Origin: Citrobacter gillenii
GTDB lineage: Bacteria > Pseudomonadota > Gammaproteobacteria > Enterobacterales > Enterobacteriaceae
Direction of reading: 5' to 3'
Assembly: GCF_013337685.1 (NCBI RefSeq)
Contig: NZ_SUQN01000001.1
Coordinates: forward strand, 62,001-126,000
Length of the DNA stretch: 64,000 bases
Made by a program: the position numbers and the translations under genes. Shown piece after piece: positions 8,413-19,655 of the stretch (position 1 is the first letter of the stretch; each line of letters opens with the position of its first letter). Below the pieces are notes generated by a model. The model was given only the letters and a program-made list of their open reading frames with translations. It searched no databases and had not been told where the DNA came from.

Positions 8413-8928
8413 ATGGACTACTTCACCCTCTTTGGCTTACCGGCCTGCTATCAGCTCGATACTCAGGCGCTGAGCCTCCGTTTTCAGGATCTACAACGTC
8501 AGTATCATCCTGATAAATTTGCCAGCGGTTCCCAGGCGGAACAACTTGCTGCAGTTTCGCAGTCCGCCACGATCAACCAGGCCTGGCAAACGCTGCGTCA
8601 TCCCTTGATGCGCGCTGAATACTTACTGTCTTTACACGGCTTTGATATCAGAAACGAGCAGCACACGGTGCGCGATACCGCGTTCTTGATGGAGCAACTC
8701 GAGCTGCGCGAAGAGCTGGACGAGATTGAACAGGCTAAAGACAGTGAACGTCTGGATGCGTTGATGAAACGCATCAACGAGATGTACCAGGTTCGCCATC
8801 AGTTGATGGTCGAACTGCTGGACAGCGAAGCGTGGGACGTGGCGGCTGAGACCGTGCGTAAACTGCGTTTTCTCGATAAACTGCGAAGCAGTGCAGAACA
8901 ACTCGAAGAAAAACTGCTCGATTTTTAA
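8413..8928 (+). CDS. hscB: Fe-S co-chaperone HscB (J protein)
   Basis: 171 residues. The N-terminal J domain carries HPD at 32-34 (RQYHPDKFA), which stimulates HscA ATPase; the C-terminal helical domain binds IscU and presents it to HscA. Followed 14 bp later by hscA. Confidence 0.98.
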   Translation: MDYFTLFGLPACYQLDTQALSLRFQDLQRQYHPDKFASGSQAEQLAAVSQSATINQAWQTLRHPLMRAEYLLSLHGFDIRNEQHTVRDTAFLMEQLELREELDEIEQAKDSERLDALMKRINEMYQVRHQLMVELLDSEAWDVAAETVRKLRFLDKLRSSAEQLEEKLLDF

Positions 8929-8942
8929 TTTCGGAAGCGAAA

Positions 8943-10793
8943 ATGGCCTTATTACAAATTAGTGAGCCTGGTCTGAGTGCCGCACCGCACCAGCGTCGTC
9001 TGGCGGTAGGCATTGACTTAGGCACCACCAACTCTCTGGTCGCGACCGTACGCAGCGGCCAGGCCGAAACGCTGGCTGACCACGAAGGTCGCCACCTGCT
9101 GCCGTCAGTGGTTCACTATCAGCAGCAGGGCTACGCTGTCGGCTACGATGCCCGTGCCAACGCGGCGCTGGATACTGCAAACACCGTCAGTTCGGTAAAA
9201 CGTATGATGGGGCGCTCGCTCGCGGATATCCAGGCGCGTTATCCGCATCTGCCGTATACGTTCCAGGCAAGCGAAAACGGCCTGCCGATGATCGAAACCG
9301 CAGCGGGTTTGCTCAATCCGGTACGCGTGTCCGCCGATATTCTCAAAGCACTGGCCGCACGGGCGACCGAAGCGCTGTCCGGTGAACTGGACGGTGTGGT
9401 GATCACTGTTCCCGCCTATTTTGATGACGCGCAGCGTCAGGGTACCAAAGACGCCGCGCGTCTGGCGGGCCTGCACGTGCTGCGTCTGCTGAACGAACCG
9501 ACCGCTGCCGCGATTGCCTATGGACTGGATTCGGGTCAGGAAGGCGTGATTGCGGTCTATGACCTCGGCGGCGGCACGTTTGATATTTCTATTCTGCGCC
9601 TGAGCCGTGGTGTGTTTGAAGTGCTGGCGACGGGCGGCGATTCCGCGCTCGGTGGTGATGATTTCGACCATCTGCTGGCAGATTATATTCGTGAGCAGGC
9701 GGGCGTGGCCGATCGCAGCGATAACCGCGTACAGCGCGAGCTGCTCGATGCCGCGATTGCCGCAAAAATTGCACTCAGCGATGCTGAATCCGTCACGGTT
9801 AACGTGGCCGGGTGGCAGGGTGAAGTTACCCGCGAAACCTTTAACGAACTGATTTCCGCCCTGGTTAAGCGCACGCTGCTGGCCTGCCGTCGTGCACTGA
9901 AAGATGCCGGCGTTGAGGCGCAGGACGTTCTGGAAGTCGTGATGGTCGGTGGTTCAACACGCGTACCGCTGGTGCGTGAACGCGTGGGTGAGTTTTTTGG
10001 TCGCACGCCGCTGACCTCTATCGACCCGGACAAAGTGGTGGCTATCGGTGCGGCTATCCAGGCGGACATTCTTGTCGGCAACAAGCCTGACAGTGAAATG
10101 CTGCTGTTGGACGTCATCCCGCTGTCCCTGGGGCTGGAAACCATGGGCGGTCTGGTGGAGAAAGTGATCCCGCGTAACACCACCATTCCGGTGGCCCGCG
10201 CGCAGGACTTCACCACCTTCAAAGATGGCCAAACGGCGATGTCGATTCATGTGATGCAGGGCGAGCGTGAACTGGTGCAGGATTGCCGTTCTCTGGCGCG
10301 TTTTGCACTGCGCGGCATTCCGGCGCTGCCGGCGGGTGGGGCGCATATTCGCGTGACCTTCCAGGTTGATGCCGATGGACTGCTGAGCGTCACGGCCATG
10401 GAGAAATCCACCGGCGTGGAATCCTCTATCCAGGTCAAACCGTCCTACGGTCTGACGGACAACGAAATCGCTTCCATGATTCAGGATTCGATGAGCTTTG
10501 CCGAGCAGGATGTAAAAGCCCGCATGCTGGCAGAGCAGAAAGTCGAAGCTGCACGCGTACTGGAGAGTTTATCCGGTGCGTTGAACGCTGATGCCGCGCT
10601 GTTAAGCGCCGCAGAACGTCAGGCCATCGACGCCGCCGCCGCGCATTTGAGCGAGGTTGCACAGGGTGACGATGTTGACGCTATCGAACAAGCCATTAAA
10701 AACGTAGACAAACAAACCCAGGAATTCGCCGCTCGCCGCATGGACAAGTCCGTCCGTAGCGCGCTGAAAGGCCATTCCGTGGACGAGGTTTAA
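8943..10793 (+). CDS. hscA: Fe-S chaperone HscA (Hsp70 type)
   Basis: 616-residue specialised Hsp70 that releases clusters from IscU. The nucleotide-binding domain shows [14 protein letters not shown] near residue 24, [20 protein letters not shown], and GGGTFDIS; the substrate-binding domain follows from ~residue 390. It recognises LPPVK on IscU. hscA is separated from fdx by a single base. Confidence 0.99.
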   Translation: MALLQISEPGLSAAPHQRRLAVGIDLGTTNSLVATVRSGQAETLADHEGRHLLPSVVHYQQQGYAVGYDARANAALDTANTVSSVKRMMGRSLADIQARYPHLPYTFQASENGLPMIETAAGLLNPVRVSADILKALAARATEALSGELDGVVITVPAYFDDAQRQGTKDAARLAGLHVLRLLNEPTAAAIAYGLDSGQEGVIAVYDLGGGTFDISILRLSRGVFEVLATGGDSALGGDDFDHLLADYIREQAGVADRSDNRVQRELLDAAIAAKIALSDAESVTVNVAGWQGEVTRETFNELISALVKRTLLACRRALKDAGVEAQDVLEVVMVGGSTRVPLVRERVGEFFGRTPLTSIDPDKVVAIGAAIQADILVGNKPDSEMLLLDVIPLSLGLETMGGLVEKVIPRNTTIPVARAQDFTTFKDGQTAMSIHVMQGERELVQDCRSLARFALRGIPALPAGGAHIRVTFQVDADGLLSVTAMEKSTGVESSIQVKPSYGLTDNEIASMIQDSMSFAEQDVKARMLAEQKVEAARVLESLSGALNADAALLSAAERQAIDAAAAHLSEVAQGDDVDAIEQAIKNVDKQTQEFAARRMDKSVRSALKGHSVDEV

Positions 10794-10794
10794 T

Positions 10795-11130
10795 ATGCCA
10801 AAGATTGTTATTTTGCCTCATCAGGATCTCTGTCCCGATGGCGCAGTTCTGGAAGCTGAGACCGGTGAGACTATTCTCGACGTTGCCCTGCGTAACGGCA
10901 TCGAGATTGAACACGCCTGTGAAAAATCCTGTGCCTGCACCACCTGTCACTGCATCGTGCGTGAAGGCTTCGATTCCCTGCCGGAAAGCACGGAAGAAGA
11001 AGATGACATGCTGGACAAAGCCTGGGGACTGGAGCCGGAGAGCCGTTTAAGTTGCCAGGCTCGCGTCACCGAAGACGATTTAGTGGTCGAAATCCCACGT
11101 TACACAATCAATCATGCGCGTGAGCATTAA
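10795..11130 (+). CDS. fdx: [2Fe-2S] ferredoxin of the ISC system
   Basis: 111-residue adrenodoxin-type ferredoxin providing electrons for cluster assembly. Ligand cysteines are Cys42, Cys48, Cys51 and Cys87; Cys46 is the extra non-ligand cysteine seen in E. coli Fdx. Confidence 0.99.
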   Translation: MPKIVILPHQDLCPDGAVLEAETGETILDVALRNGIEIEHACEKSCACTTCHCIVREGFDSLPESTEEEDDMLDKAWGLEPESRLSCQARVTEDDLVVEIPRYTINHAREH

Positions 11131-11141
11131 CAGAGGGTAGT

Positions 11142-11342
11142 ATGGGACTGAAGTGGACCGACAGCCGTGAAATCGGCGAGGCGCTGTACGACGCGTTCCC
11201 CGATCTCGATCCCAAGACCGTTCGTTTCACCGATCTGCATCAATGGATCTGTGACCTGGAAGAGTTCGATGATGATCCGCAAGCATCGAACGAAAAAATC
11301 CTTGAGGCCATTTTGCTGGTCTGGCTGGACGAAGCTGAATAA
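11142..11342 (+). CDS. iscX: IscX (YfhJ)
   Basis: 66-residue acidic winged-helix protein that binds iron and IscS and modulates cluster assembly. Last gene of the isc operon, starting 11 bp after fdx and followed by a hairpin. Acidic segment [11 protein letters not shown] is typical. Confidence 0.97.
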   Translation: MGLKWTDSREIGEALYDAFPDLDPKTVRFTDLHQWICDLEEFDDDPQASNEKILEAILLVWLDEAE

Positions 11343-11345
11343 GTC

Positions 11346-11374
11346 AACGGGCTGCCCACGGGTGGCCCGTTTTC
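11346..11374 (+). terminator. Terminator-like hairpin after iscX
   Basis: AACGGGC (11346-11352) pairs with GCCCGTT (11365-11371) around a GC-rich inner loop, followed by TTTT. Likely ends most isc transcripts; pepB starts 30 bp later and may receive read-through. Confidence 0.7.
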
Positions 11375-11403
11375 CTGTATGCGCGAAAATAAGGATAAAT
11401 AAA

Positions 11404-12687
11404 ATGACAGAAGCCATGAAAATTACGCTTTCCACGCAGCCTGCTGACGCGCGCTGGGGTGAAAAAGCGACTTACAGCATTAACAGTGACGGCATTACCC
11501 TACACCTTAATGGAAAAGACGATCTGGGCCTTATCCAGCGCGCCGCGCGGAAAATCGACGGTCTGGGTATCAAACATATTCAGCTGGAAGGCGAAGGCTG
11601 GGACACCGAGCGCAGCTGGGCATTCTGGCAGGGCTACAAAGGACCTAAAGGCAGCCGTAAAGTTGAGTGGGCCCCGCTCGACGACGCGCAGCAGAAGGAA
11701 CTGGATAGCCGCCTGAAAATCATTGACTGGGTACGTGACACCATCAATGCCCCGGCGGAAGAACTCGGCCCGGAACAGCTGGCGCAGCGCGCGGTTGATC
11801 TGCTGTGCAGCGTGGCGTGCGATAACGTCTCTTACCGCATCACCAAAGGCGAAGATCTGCGCGAGCAGAATTACATGGGTCTGCACACGGTAGGTCGTGG
11901 ATCTGAACGTCCACCGGTACTGTTGGCGCTGGACTATAACCCAACCGGTGATAAAACCGCTCCGGTTTACGCCTGCCTGGTCGGCAAAGGGATCACCTTT
12001 GACTCCGGCGGTTACAGCATCAAGCAAAGCGCGTTTATGGACTCAATGAAGTCCGATATGGGCGGCGCGGCCACGGTAACGGGCGCTCTGGCGTTTGCCA
12101 TCACTCGCGGTCTGAACAAACGTGTGAAGCTGTATCTGTGCTGTGCGGATAACCTGATCAGCGGCAATGCCTTCAAGCTCGGCGATATCATTCGCTATCG
12201 CAACGGCAAAAATGTTGAAGTGATGAACACCGACGCCGAAGGCCGTTTGGTGCTGGCAGATGGCCTGATTGACGCCAGTGCGCAGAAACCGGAATTGATC
12301 ATCGATGCCGCGACGTTGACCGGTGCGGCGAAAACAGCTCTGGGTAACGATTACCATGCGCTGTTTAGTTTTGATGACCAGCTGGCAGCCCGTCTGATGG
12401 CAAGCGCGGCGCAGGAGAATGAACCGTTCTGGCGCCTGCCGTTGGCGGAATTCCACCGTAACCAGTTGCCGTCCAACTTTGCCGAGCTGAACAACACCGG
12501 CAGCGCGGCCTATCCTGCGGGCGCAAGCACCGCGGCGGGCTTCCTGTCGCATTTTGTGGAAAACTATCAGCAAGGCTGGCTGCATATCGACTGCTCTGCA
12601 ACCTATCGCAAGGCACCGGTTGAGCAGTGGTCCGCGGGCGCGACCGGTCTGGGTGTGCGCACCATCGCGAATCTGCTGACTGCCTGA
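11404..12687 (+). CDS. pepB: Aminopeptidase B PepB
   Basis: 427-residue cytosolic M17 leucyl-aminopeptidase-type enzyme, the E. coli length when started at the ATG of MTEAMKITL. Dinuclear metal-site and catalytic motifs are [14 protein letters not shown] and the family signature [14 protein letters not shown]. It follows the isc operon, as in E. coli. The frame is open further upstream through iscX, but that is not coding. Confidence 0.98.
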   Translation: MTEAMKITLSTQPADARWGEKATYSINSDGITLHLNGKDDLGLIQRAARKIDGLGIKHIQLEGEGWDTERSWAFWQGYKGPKGSRKVEWAPLDDAQQKELDSRLKIIDWVRDTINAPAEELGPEQLAQRAVDLLCSVACDNVSYRITKGEDLREQNYMGLHTVGRGSERPPVLLALDYNPTGDKTAPVYACLVGKGITFDSGGYSIKQSAFMDSMKSDMGGAATVTGALAFAITRGLNKRVKLYLCCADNLISGNAFKLGDIIRYRNGKNVEVMNTDAEGRLVLADGLIDASAQKPELIIDAATLTGAAKTALGNDYHALFSFDDQLAARLMASAAQENEPFWRLPLAEFHRNQLPSNFAELNNTGSAAYPAGASTAAGFLSHFVENYQQGWLHIDCSATYRKAPVEQWSAGATGLGVRTIANLLTA

Positions 12688-12698
12688 AAGGTGTTTTT

Positions 12699-12768
12699 GT
12701 AGGCCGGGTAAGCGAAGCGCCACCCGGCATTTTGCCTGATGCGACGCGGTGTGTCTTATCAGGCCTAC
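12699..12768. repeat. BIME (paired REP units)
   Basis: Two REP units in opposite orientation: GTAGGCCGGGTAAGCG..CACCCGGCA, then TGCCTGATGCGACG..TATCAGGCCTAC, between pepB and sseB. Confidence 0.85.
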
Positions 12769-12796
12769 AACCCATATGTACAAAATTTGTGATCTT

Positions 12797-13573
12797 ATGT
12801 CCGAAATAAAAAATGAATTAGAAACGTTGCTGGAAAAAGCAGCGACGGAGCCTGCGCATCGTCCGGCCTTTTTCCGCACGTTGCTGGAATCCACCGTCTG
12901 GGTTCCGGGTACGGCCGCAGAAGGCGAGGCGGTAGTTGAAGACAGCGCACTGGATCTGCAGCACTGGGAAAAAGAAGACGGCACCACCGTGATCCCGTTT
13001 TTCACCTCCCTGGAAGCCCTGCAGCAGGCTGTTGAAGACGAACAGGCGTTTGTTGTGATGCCAGTACGCACGCTGTTTGAAATGACGCTGGGTGCGACGC
13101 TGTTTCTCAACGCCAAACTGCCGACCGGCAAAGAATTTATGCCGCGTGAAATCAGCCTGCTGCTCGGTGAAGAAGGCAATCCGTTGAGTACCCAGGAAGT
13201 GCTGGAAGGCGGCGAGTCGCTGATCCTCTCCGAGGTCGCGGAACCTCCGGCGCAGATGATCGACTCGCTCACGACGCTGTTTAAAACTATTAAGCCGGTA
13301 AAACGGGCGTTTATCTGCTCGATTAAAGACAGCCCGGATGCCCAGCCTAATCTGCTGATTGGCATTGAAGCCGAGGGCGATATTGAAGAGATTATTCATG
13401 CCACGGGCAGCGTAGCGACCGATACGTTACCGGGTGATGAGCCGATTGATATCTGCCAGGTGGTGAAAGGTGAGAAAGGGGTCAGCCACTTTATTACCGA
13501 ACACATCGCGCCGTTCTACGAGCGCCGCTGGGGCGGTTTCCTGCGCGATTTTAAACAGAACCGGATCATCTAA
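12797..13573 (+). CDS. sseB: SseB family protein (rhodanese-associated, enhanced serine sensitivity)
   Basis: 258 residues, equal to E. coli SseB when started at MSEIKNELETLLEKAA. Cytoplasmic protein with the SseB N- and C-terminal domains; in E. coli overproduction causes serine sensitivity, and the biochemical role is unknown. Not the SPI-2 translocon protein of the same name. Convergent with sseA across a BIME. Confidence 0.96.
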   Translation: MSEIKNELETLLEKAATEPAHRPAFFRTLLESTVWVPGTAAEGEAVVEDSALDLQHWEKEDGTTVIPFFTSLEALQQAVEDEQAFVVMPVRTLFEMTLGATLFLNAKLPTGKEFMPREISLLLGEEGNPLSTQEVLEGGESLILSEVAEPPAQMIDSLTTLFKTIKPVKRAFICSIKDSPDAQPNLLIGIEAEGDIEEIIHATGSVATDTLPGDEPIDICQVVKGEKGVSHFITEHIAPFYERRWGGFLRDFKQNRII

Positions 13574-13580
13574 AAGACCT

Positions 13581-13662
13581 TGCCGAATGGCCACGCATAC
13601 GTCTTATCCAGCCTACGATTTACACTATTTTGTAGGCCGGATGCGCGACGCGCCATCCGGCA
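13581..13662. repeat. BIME between sseB and sseA
   Basis: A degenerate REP (13581-13618, reading TATCCAGCCTAC at its end) and a canonical REP (13632-13662, GTAGGCCGGATGCG..CCATCCGGCA) lie between the convergent stops. Confidence 0.82.
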
Positions 13663-13670
13663 TTTCCAGC

Positions 13671-14516
13671 TTATAATATCGGTTCTACCGGTAAATCATT
13701 GCGTGCACCCCATTCGCTCCATGCCCCGTCATACAGGGCCACGTTAGGGACACCCAGCGTGGTAAGCGCCAGTACCACCACGGCGGCGGTTACGCCGGAG
13801 CCGCAACTGGCGATAATCGGTCTGTCAAAGCTCACGCCGTGGCTAAAGAAGATAGCGTCCAGTTCCTCGGTGGTTTTTAACTCGCCGTCGCGAACCAGTT
13901 CAGTCCACGGTACGTTTAGCGCACCGGGAACATGACCACGCCTCAGGCCAGGACGTGGCTCATCAACTTCCGCATTGAAACGCGCAGCCGGACGCGCATC
14001 AACAATCTGTGCGGTTTTTTCATGGCTGGCCAGCAGGACATCGGTCACTCGCACCACGGCTTCCGGCGTAAACGTCGCGTCAAACTCGCCTTCTGACAAA
14101 TCAACGTTCCCTGCCTGCAGCGGGAATTCATCACGCTGCCAGCTTGCGAAACCGCCCGCCAGAATGGAGACATTTTCCACACCAAACGTGCGCAGCATCC
14201 ACCAGGCGCGCGGGGCAGAAAACAAATTGCCGTCATCGTAAATGACCAGGTGTTTATCCTGATGTACGCCCAGTTCGCGCATGGCTACGGCGAACGCCTC
14301 CGGGCGTGGCATCATATGCGGTAACGCTGAGGTATGGTCGGAGAGCGCTTCGATATCAAAAAAGACCGCGCCAGGGATATGGCCAGCGCGATACTCCTCG
14401 CCAACATCACGATCTTCCTGCCCTGGAGGCGCCATCCGGGCATCAAGAATCTGTATTTCCGGATCGTCAATGTGTTCGACAAGCCAGTCGGCAGCGACAA
14501 AGAAGGCGGTGGTCAT
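13671..14516 (-). CDS. sseA: 3-mercaptopyruvate sulfurtransferase SseA
   Basis: 281-residue tandem-rhodanese enzyme that moves sulfur from 3-mercaptopyruvate to thiol or cyanide acceptors. The active-site loop is CGSGVTA with catalytic Cys238. The ATG at 14516 (MTTAFFVAADWL) is chosen over the open upstream extension because it has GGAG 7 nt before it and gives the E. coli length. Confidence 0.97.
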   Translation of the reverse strand: MTTAFFVAADWLVEHIDDPEIQILDARMAPPGQEDRDVGEEYRAGHIPGAVFFDIEALSDHTSALPHMMPRPEAFAVAMRELGVHQDKHLVIYDDGNLFSAPRAWWMLRTFGVENVSILAGGFASWQRDEFPLQAGNVDLSEGEFDATFTPEAVVRVTDVLLASHEKTAQIVDARPAARFNAEVDEPRPGLRRGHVPGALNVPWTELVRDGELKTTEELDAIFFSHGVSFDRPIIASCGSGVTAAVVVLALTTLGVPNVALYDGAWSEWGARNDLPVEPIL

Positions 14517-14723
14517 AGGCATCTCCATTTTTACCAGGTTTCGGCAAATTGTCGGCTGTTTACCGTCAAGGGACAAGTAAAAGAGGCTGATTTGTCAGGG
14601 TGGATCGACATTATTCACGAAAATTCAGATAACGTTGATTGGTTACAGACTTCCACATCCTGAAATCTCACGCATAATAGGGATTCTACGTAGCTAACGG
14701 GCCGCTCAGGCCAGGGATGAAAA

Positions 14724-17700
14724 ATGAAACATTTACGCGTAGCGGCCTGTATGCTGATGCTTGCGCTGGCGGGGTGCGATAATAATGATAAGCCGTCGAC
14801 GGACGCGAAAAATGATACGCCTGCCCCACAGACCTCGTCGGTAAAAGATCCGGCGCAATTACACAAGCTGACACAGCAAAGCCAGGGTAAACCGTTGACG
14901 CTACTGGACGCCTCCGAAGTCCAGTTAGACGGCGCGGCGACGCTGGTGCTGACGTTCTCCATCCCCCTCGATCCTGAGCAAGATTTTTCTCGCGTACTGC
15001 ACGTTGTCGATAAAAAAAGCGGCAAAGTGGACGGGGCCTGGGAATTGGCGCCCAACCTGAAAGAGCTACGCTTACGTCATCTGGAGCCCAACCGCGAACT
15101 GGTGGTGACTATTGAGCGCGATTTACTGGCGCTGAATAAGGCGACGTTTGGCACTGAATATGAAAAAAACATCACCACTCGCGATGTCCAGCCGAGCGTC
15201 GGATTTGCCAGTCGTGGCTCGCTGTTGCCAGGCAAAGTGATCGAAGGCCTGCCGGTGATGGCGCTGAACGTCAACAGCGTGGATGTGAATTTCTTTCGCG
15301 TGAAGCCGGAGTCGCTTGGCGCGTTTATCAGCCAGTGGGAATACCGCAACTCATTGTCTAACTGGGAATCCGACAACCTGCTGAAAATGGCAGAGCTGGT
15401 TTATACCGGGCGCTTTGACCTTAATCCGGCACGCAATACCCGTGAGAAACTGCTGCTGCCGCTGGGCGAAATCAAGCCGTTGCAGCAGGCGGGGGTGTAC
15501 GTTGCGGTGATGAACCAGGCCGGGCAATACAATTACAGCAATGCTGCCACGCTATTTACGCTCAGCGATATTGGCGTATCCGCACACCGTTACCACAATC
15601 AGCTGGATGTCTTTACCCAGAGCCTGGAAAACGGCGCTGCGCAGCAGGGTATAGATGTTACCTTGCTCAATGAGAAAGGGCAGACGCTGGCGCAGGCGAC
15701 CAGCGATGCGCAGGGACACGTGAAGCTCGAGACGGATAAAGACGCCGCCATATTGCTGGCGCGTAAAGACGGGCAAACCACGCTGCTGGACCTGAAATTA
15801 CCGGCGCTGGATCTGGCTGAATTTGATATCGCGGGGGCACCGGGATACAGCAAACAGTTCTTTATGTTCGGTCCGCGCGATCTCTATCGTCCCGGTGAAA
15901 CGGTGATCCTCAACGGATTACTGCGCGACAGCGATGGCAAAACGTTGCCCGATCAGCCGGTGAAGCTGGAAGTCGTTAAGCCCGATGGGCAGGTATTACG
16001 CACGGTGGTCAGCCAGCCCGAAAACGGTCTGTACCGTCTGACCTGGCCGCTGGACAGCAGTGCGCCAACCGGTATGTGGCATATTCGCGCCAACACCGGC
16101 GATAACCGCTCACGGATGTGGGATTTCCACGTCGAAGATTTTATGCCCGAGCGGATGGCGCTCAACCTCACTGCCAATAAAATGCCGATTGCACCGGCTG
16201 ACGATGTGAAGTTTTCGGTGGTGGGTTACTACCTGTACGGTGCGCCTGCGAATGGTAATGCCCTGCAAGGTCAGCTATTCCTGCGACCACAGCGTGAAGC
16301 GGTGTCTGCATTGCCGGGATTCCAGTTTGGCAATATTGCTGAAGAGAATCTCTCCCGCAGTCTGGATGAAGTTCAGCTGACGCTGGATGAAAACGGTCGT
16401 GGCGAAGTCACAACCAGCAGTCAGTGGCAGGAAGCTCACTCGCCGTTACAGGTCATTTTGCAGGCCAGCCTGCTGGAGTCGGGTGGCCGTCCGGTGACCC
16501 GTCGGGTAGAACAGGCTATCTGGCCTGCAGATACCCTGCCGGGTATTCGCCCGCAATTCGCAGCCAAAGCCGTTTATGATTACCGCACCGATACCACGGT
16601 GAATCAGCCGATCGTTGATGAAGGCAGCAACGCCGCGTTTGATATTGTTTATGCCGATGCAAAAGGCGAGAAAAAAGCGGTTTCCGGCTTGCAGGTGCGG
16701 TTGATCCGCGAACGTCGGGATTACTATTGGAACTGGTCTGAAGGGGAGGGCTGGCAGTCGCAGTTCGATCAAAAGGATCTGGTCGAAGGCGAGCAAACAC
16801 TGGATCTTACCGCTGATGAAACCGGTAAGATCAGCTTCCCGGTGGAGTGGGGCGCTTACCGTCTGGAAGTGAAAGCACCCAACGATACGGTGAGCAGCGT
16901 GCGCTTCTGGGCCGGATACAGCTGGCAGGATAACAGCGACGGCAGCGGGGCGGTGCGCCCGGATCGTGTCACTCTGAAGCTGGATAAACCCAATTATCGT
17001 CCTGGTGACACCATGAAGTTGCACATTGCCGCGCCTGCTGCCGGTAAAGGCTATGCAATGGTGGAATCCAGCGAAGGCCCGCTGTGGTGGCAAGAGATCG
17101 ATGTCCCTGCAAATGGTCTGGATCTCTCTATTCCGGTCGACAAAACCTGGAACCGCCATGACCTCTATCTTAGCGCGTTGGTGATCCGCCCTGGCGACAA
17201 GTCCCGCTCGGCTACACCAAAACGCGCGGTCGGGTTACTGCATTTGCCGCTAGGCGATGAAAATCGTCGCCTGGATTTGACGCTGGAAAATCCGGCTAAA
17301 ATGCGCCCGAATCAACCGTTGACCGTTAACGTGAAAGCCAGTGTCAAAAATGGTGACGTGCCTAAACAGGTTAACGTCCTGGTCTCCGCTGTAGACAGCG
17401 GGGTGTTGAATATCACCGATTACGCTACCCCGGATCCGTGGCAGGCATTTTTTGGCCAGAAACGCTATGGCGCGGATATTTATGATATTTACGGCCAGGT
17501 AATCGAAGGGCAAGGGCGTTTGGCGGCACTGCGTTTCGGTGGCGATGGTGATGAGCTAAAACGCGGCGGCAAACCGCCGGTTAATCACGTCAATATCGTG
17601 GCGCAACAGGCGCTGCCGGTCACGCTCAACGAGAAAGGTGAGGGCACGGTAACGTTGCCGATTGGCGATTTTAACGGTGAACTGCGGGTGATGGCGCAGG

Positions 17701-19655
17701 CCTGGACCGCAGATGACTTTGGCAGTAGCGAGAGTAAAGTGATCGTCGCTGCGCCGGTGATCGCGGAACTGAATATGCCACGCTTTATGGCCGGTGGTGA
17801 TACCTCGCGCCTGACGCTGGACGTCACCAATCTGACAGATAGGCCGCAGACGCTGAATATTCAGCTTACCGCCAGCGGCTTAGTGTCACTGATGGGCCAA
17901 AACCCTTCCCCGGTGGATCTGGCACCTGGCGTGCGTACCACGTTATTTATTCCGGTACGGGCACTGGAGGGATTCGGCGATGGTGAGATTCAGGCCGTTA
18001 TTAGTGGTTTGACGCTGCCAGGTGAAACGCTCCCCGTTCAACATAAACAGTGGAAGATTGGCGTGCGTCCGGCGTTCCCGGCGCAAACTCTCAATAGCGG
18101 CGTGGCGCTGCAAGCCGGTGAAACCTGGCAGTTACCGGACGGGGAACTGACCAACTTCTCCCCGGCAACGGTGCAGGGGCAACTGCTGTTCAGCGGCAAG
18201 CCGCCGCTGAATCTGGCGCGCTATGTTCGCGAATTGAAAGCCTATCCTTACGGCTGCCTGGAGCAGACTGCCAGCGGATTATTCCCGTCGTTGTATACCA
18301 ACGCCGCACAGTTGAAGGCGTTGGGTATAGCGGGTGATAGCGATGAAAAACGCCGCACGGCGGTTGAAATAGGTATTTCCCGGTTACTGCAAATGCAGCG
18401 TGACGATGGGGGATTTGCGCTGTGGGATAAGAACGGGCCGGAAGAGTACTGGCTGAGTGCCTATGTTATGGACTTCCTCGTCCGGGCAAATGAACAGGGC
18501 TACAGCGTCCCGAGTGAGGTGATCAACCGGGGCAATGCGCGTCTGCTGCGTTATTTACAGGATCCGGGCATGATGTCGATTCGCTACACCGACGACACCG
18601 CAGCCAGCCGGTTTGCCGTACAGTCCTATGCCGCGCTGGTACTGGCCCGTCAGCAGAAAGCGCCGCTGGGCGCTCTGCGTGAGATCTGGGAGCGTCGAGC
18701 TCAGGCCGCCTCTGGCCTGCCGCTGCTGCAATTGGGCATTGCGCTGAAAAACATGGGCGATGCGAATCGCAGTGAACAGGCGCTGACGTTGGCACTCAAT
18801 ACGCCGCGCCGAGATACGCAGCAGTGGATGGCGGATTACGGCAGTCAGCTACGCGACAACGCGCTGATGCTGGCCTTGCTGGAAGAGAATAAACTGAAAC
18901 CCGACGTGCAAAATACTTTGCTGAATACGCTGTCGGAGCAAGCTTTCGGTCAGCGCTGGCTCTCCACGCAGGAGAATAATGCGCTGTTCCTTGCTGCCCG
19001 TACGCTGCAGGATCTGCCGGGCACGTGGCAGGCGCAGACATCTCTCTCTGAACAACCGCTGGCGGGTGATAAATCGCAAACCCGAAATCTGGATGCGGAA
19101 CAGTTAGCGACGCTGGCGGTGACCAACACGGGTAATCTGCCGCTGTGGCTGCGTCTGGACGTCAGCGGCTATCCGCAAAGTTCACCGCAGCCTGCCAGCA
19201 ATGTACTGCTCATTGAACGTCAGGTGCTGGGCACCGATGGGCAGAGTAAATCGCTCTCGTCTCTGCGCAGCGGCGAGCTGGTGCTGGTCTGGTTGACGGT
19301 TAGAGCCAGCCAGAATGTTCCGGATGCGCTGGTGGTCGATCTTCTGCCTGCTGGTCTGGAACTGGAAAACCAGAATCTGGCCAACGGTAGCGCCAGCCTG
19401 CAGGATAGCGGCAGCGAAGTGGCGAATTTGCTTAATCAAATGCAGCAAGCGGATATCCAGCACGTTGAATTCCGCGATGATCGCTTTGTCGCGGCGGTGG
19501 CTGTCAACGAAGGGCAACCGGTCACGCTGGTGTATCTGGCGCGCGCGGTCACACCGGGGACGTATCAGGTACCTGTACCCCAGGTGGAATCGATGTATGT
19601 TCCGCAGTGGCGTGCCACCGGCACGGCTGAGGGCCCGCTGATTGTCAGACCGTAA
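14724..19655 (+). CDS. yfhM: Alpha-2-macroglobulin-like lipoprotein YfhM
   Basis: 1643-residue bacterial alpha-2-macroglobulin (E. coli ECAM is about 1650). Lipobox LALAGC with lipidated Cys18 followed by DNN; Asp at +2 would favour inner-membrane retention on the periplasmic face. MG-domain repeats fill the N-terminal 1000 residues. The thioester CLEQ begins at Cys1178 in YPYGCLEQTASG, inside the alpha/alpha toroid domain. It is thought to trap proteases that enter the periplasm through a damaged envelope. pbpC begins on the very next base, so the two are co-expressed; the pairing is interpreted as defence plus peptidoglycan repair. Confidence 0.98.
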   Translation: MKHLRVAACMLMLALAGCDNNDKPSTDAKNDTPAPQTSSVKDPAQLHKLTQQSQGKPLTLLDASEVQLDGAATLVLTFSIPLDPEQDFSRVLHVVDKKSGKVDGAWELAPNLKELRLRHLEPNRELVVTIERDLLALNKATFGTEYEKNITTRDVQPSVGFASRGSLLPGKVIEGLPVMALNVNSVDVNFFRVKPESLGAFISQWEYRNSLSNWESDNLLKMAELVYTGRFDLNPARNTREKLLLPLGEIKPLQQAGVYVAVMNQAGQYNYSNAATLFTLSDIGVSAHRYHNQLDVFTQSLENGAAQQGIDVTLLNEKGQTLAQATSDAQGHVKLETDKDAAILLARKDGQTTLLDLKLPALDLAEFDIAGAPGYSKQFFMFGPRDLYRPGETVILNGLLRDSDGKTLPDQPVKLEVVKPDGQVLRTVVSQPENGLYRLTWPLDSSAPTGMWHIRANTGDNRSRMWDFHVEDFMPERMALNLTANKMPIAPADDVKFSVVGYYLYGAPANGNALQGQLFLRPQREAVSALPGFQFGNIAEENLSRSLDEVQLTLDENGRGEVTTSSQWQEAHSPLQVILQASLLESGGRPVTRRVEQAIWPADTLPGIRPQFAAKAVYDYRTDTTVNQPIVDEGSNAAFDIVYADAKGEKKAVSGLQVRLIRERRDYYWNWSEGEGWQSQFDQKDLVEGEQTLDLTADETGKISFPVEWGAYRLEVKAPNDTVSSVRFWAGYSWQDNSDGSGAVRPDRVTLKLDKPNYRPGDTMKLHIAAPAAGKGYAMVESSEGPLWWQEIDVPANGLDLSIPVDKTWNRHDLYLSALVIRPGDKSRSATPKRAVGLLHLPLGDENRRLDLTLENPAKMRPNQPLTVNVKASVKNGDVPKQVNVLVSAVDSGVLNITDYATPDPWQAFFGQKRYGADIYDIYGQVIEGQGRLAALRFGGDGDELKRGGKPPVNHVNIVAQQALPVTLNEKGEGTVTLPIGDFNGELRVMAQAWTADDFGSSESKVIVAAPVIAELNMPRFMAGGDTSRLTLDVTNLTDRPQTLNIQLTASGLVSLMGQNPSPVDLAPGVRTTLFIPVRALEGFGDGEIQAVISGLTLPGETLPVQHKQWKIGVRPAFPAQTLNSGVALQAGETWQLPDGELTNFSPATVQGQLLFSGKPPLNLARYVRELKAYPYGCLEQTASGLFPSLYTNAAQLKALGIAGDSDEKRRTAVEIGISRLLQMQRDDGGFALWDKNGPEEYWLSAYVMDFLVRANEQGYSVPSEVINRGNARLLRYLQDPGMMSIRYTDDTAASRFAVQSYAALVLARQQKAPLGALREIWERRAQAASGLPLLQLGIALKNMGDANRSEQALTLALNTPRRDTQQWMADYGSQLRDNALMLALLEENKLKPDVQNTLLNTLSEQAFGQRWLSTQENNALFLAARTLQDLPGTWQAQTSLSEQPLAGDKSQTRNLDAEQLATLAVTNTGNLPLWLRLDVSGYPQSSPQPASNVLLIERQVLGTDGQSKSLSSLRSGELVLVWLTVRASQNVPDALVVDLLPAGLELENQNLANGSASLQDSGSEVANLLNQMQQADIQHVEFRDDRFVAAVAVNEGQPVTLVYLARAVTPGTYQVPVPQVESMYVPQWRATGTAEGPLIVRP

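Noticed and set aside
11167-11403. N-terminal extension of pepB through iscX
   Set aside because: The frame happens to be open, but iscX is the coding frame there and PepB has its standard length from 11404.
12043-13365. 440-codon minus-strand open frame over pepB and sseB
   Set aside because: Spans two certain genes and an intervening BIME; no protein features.
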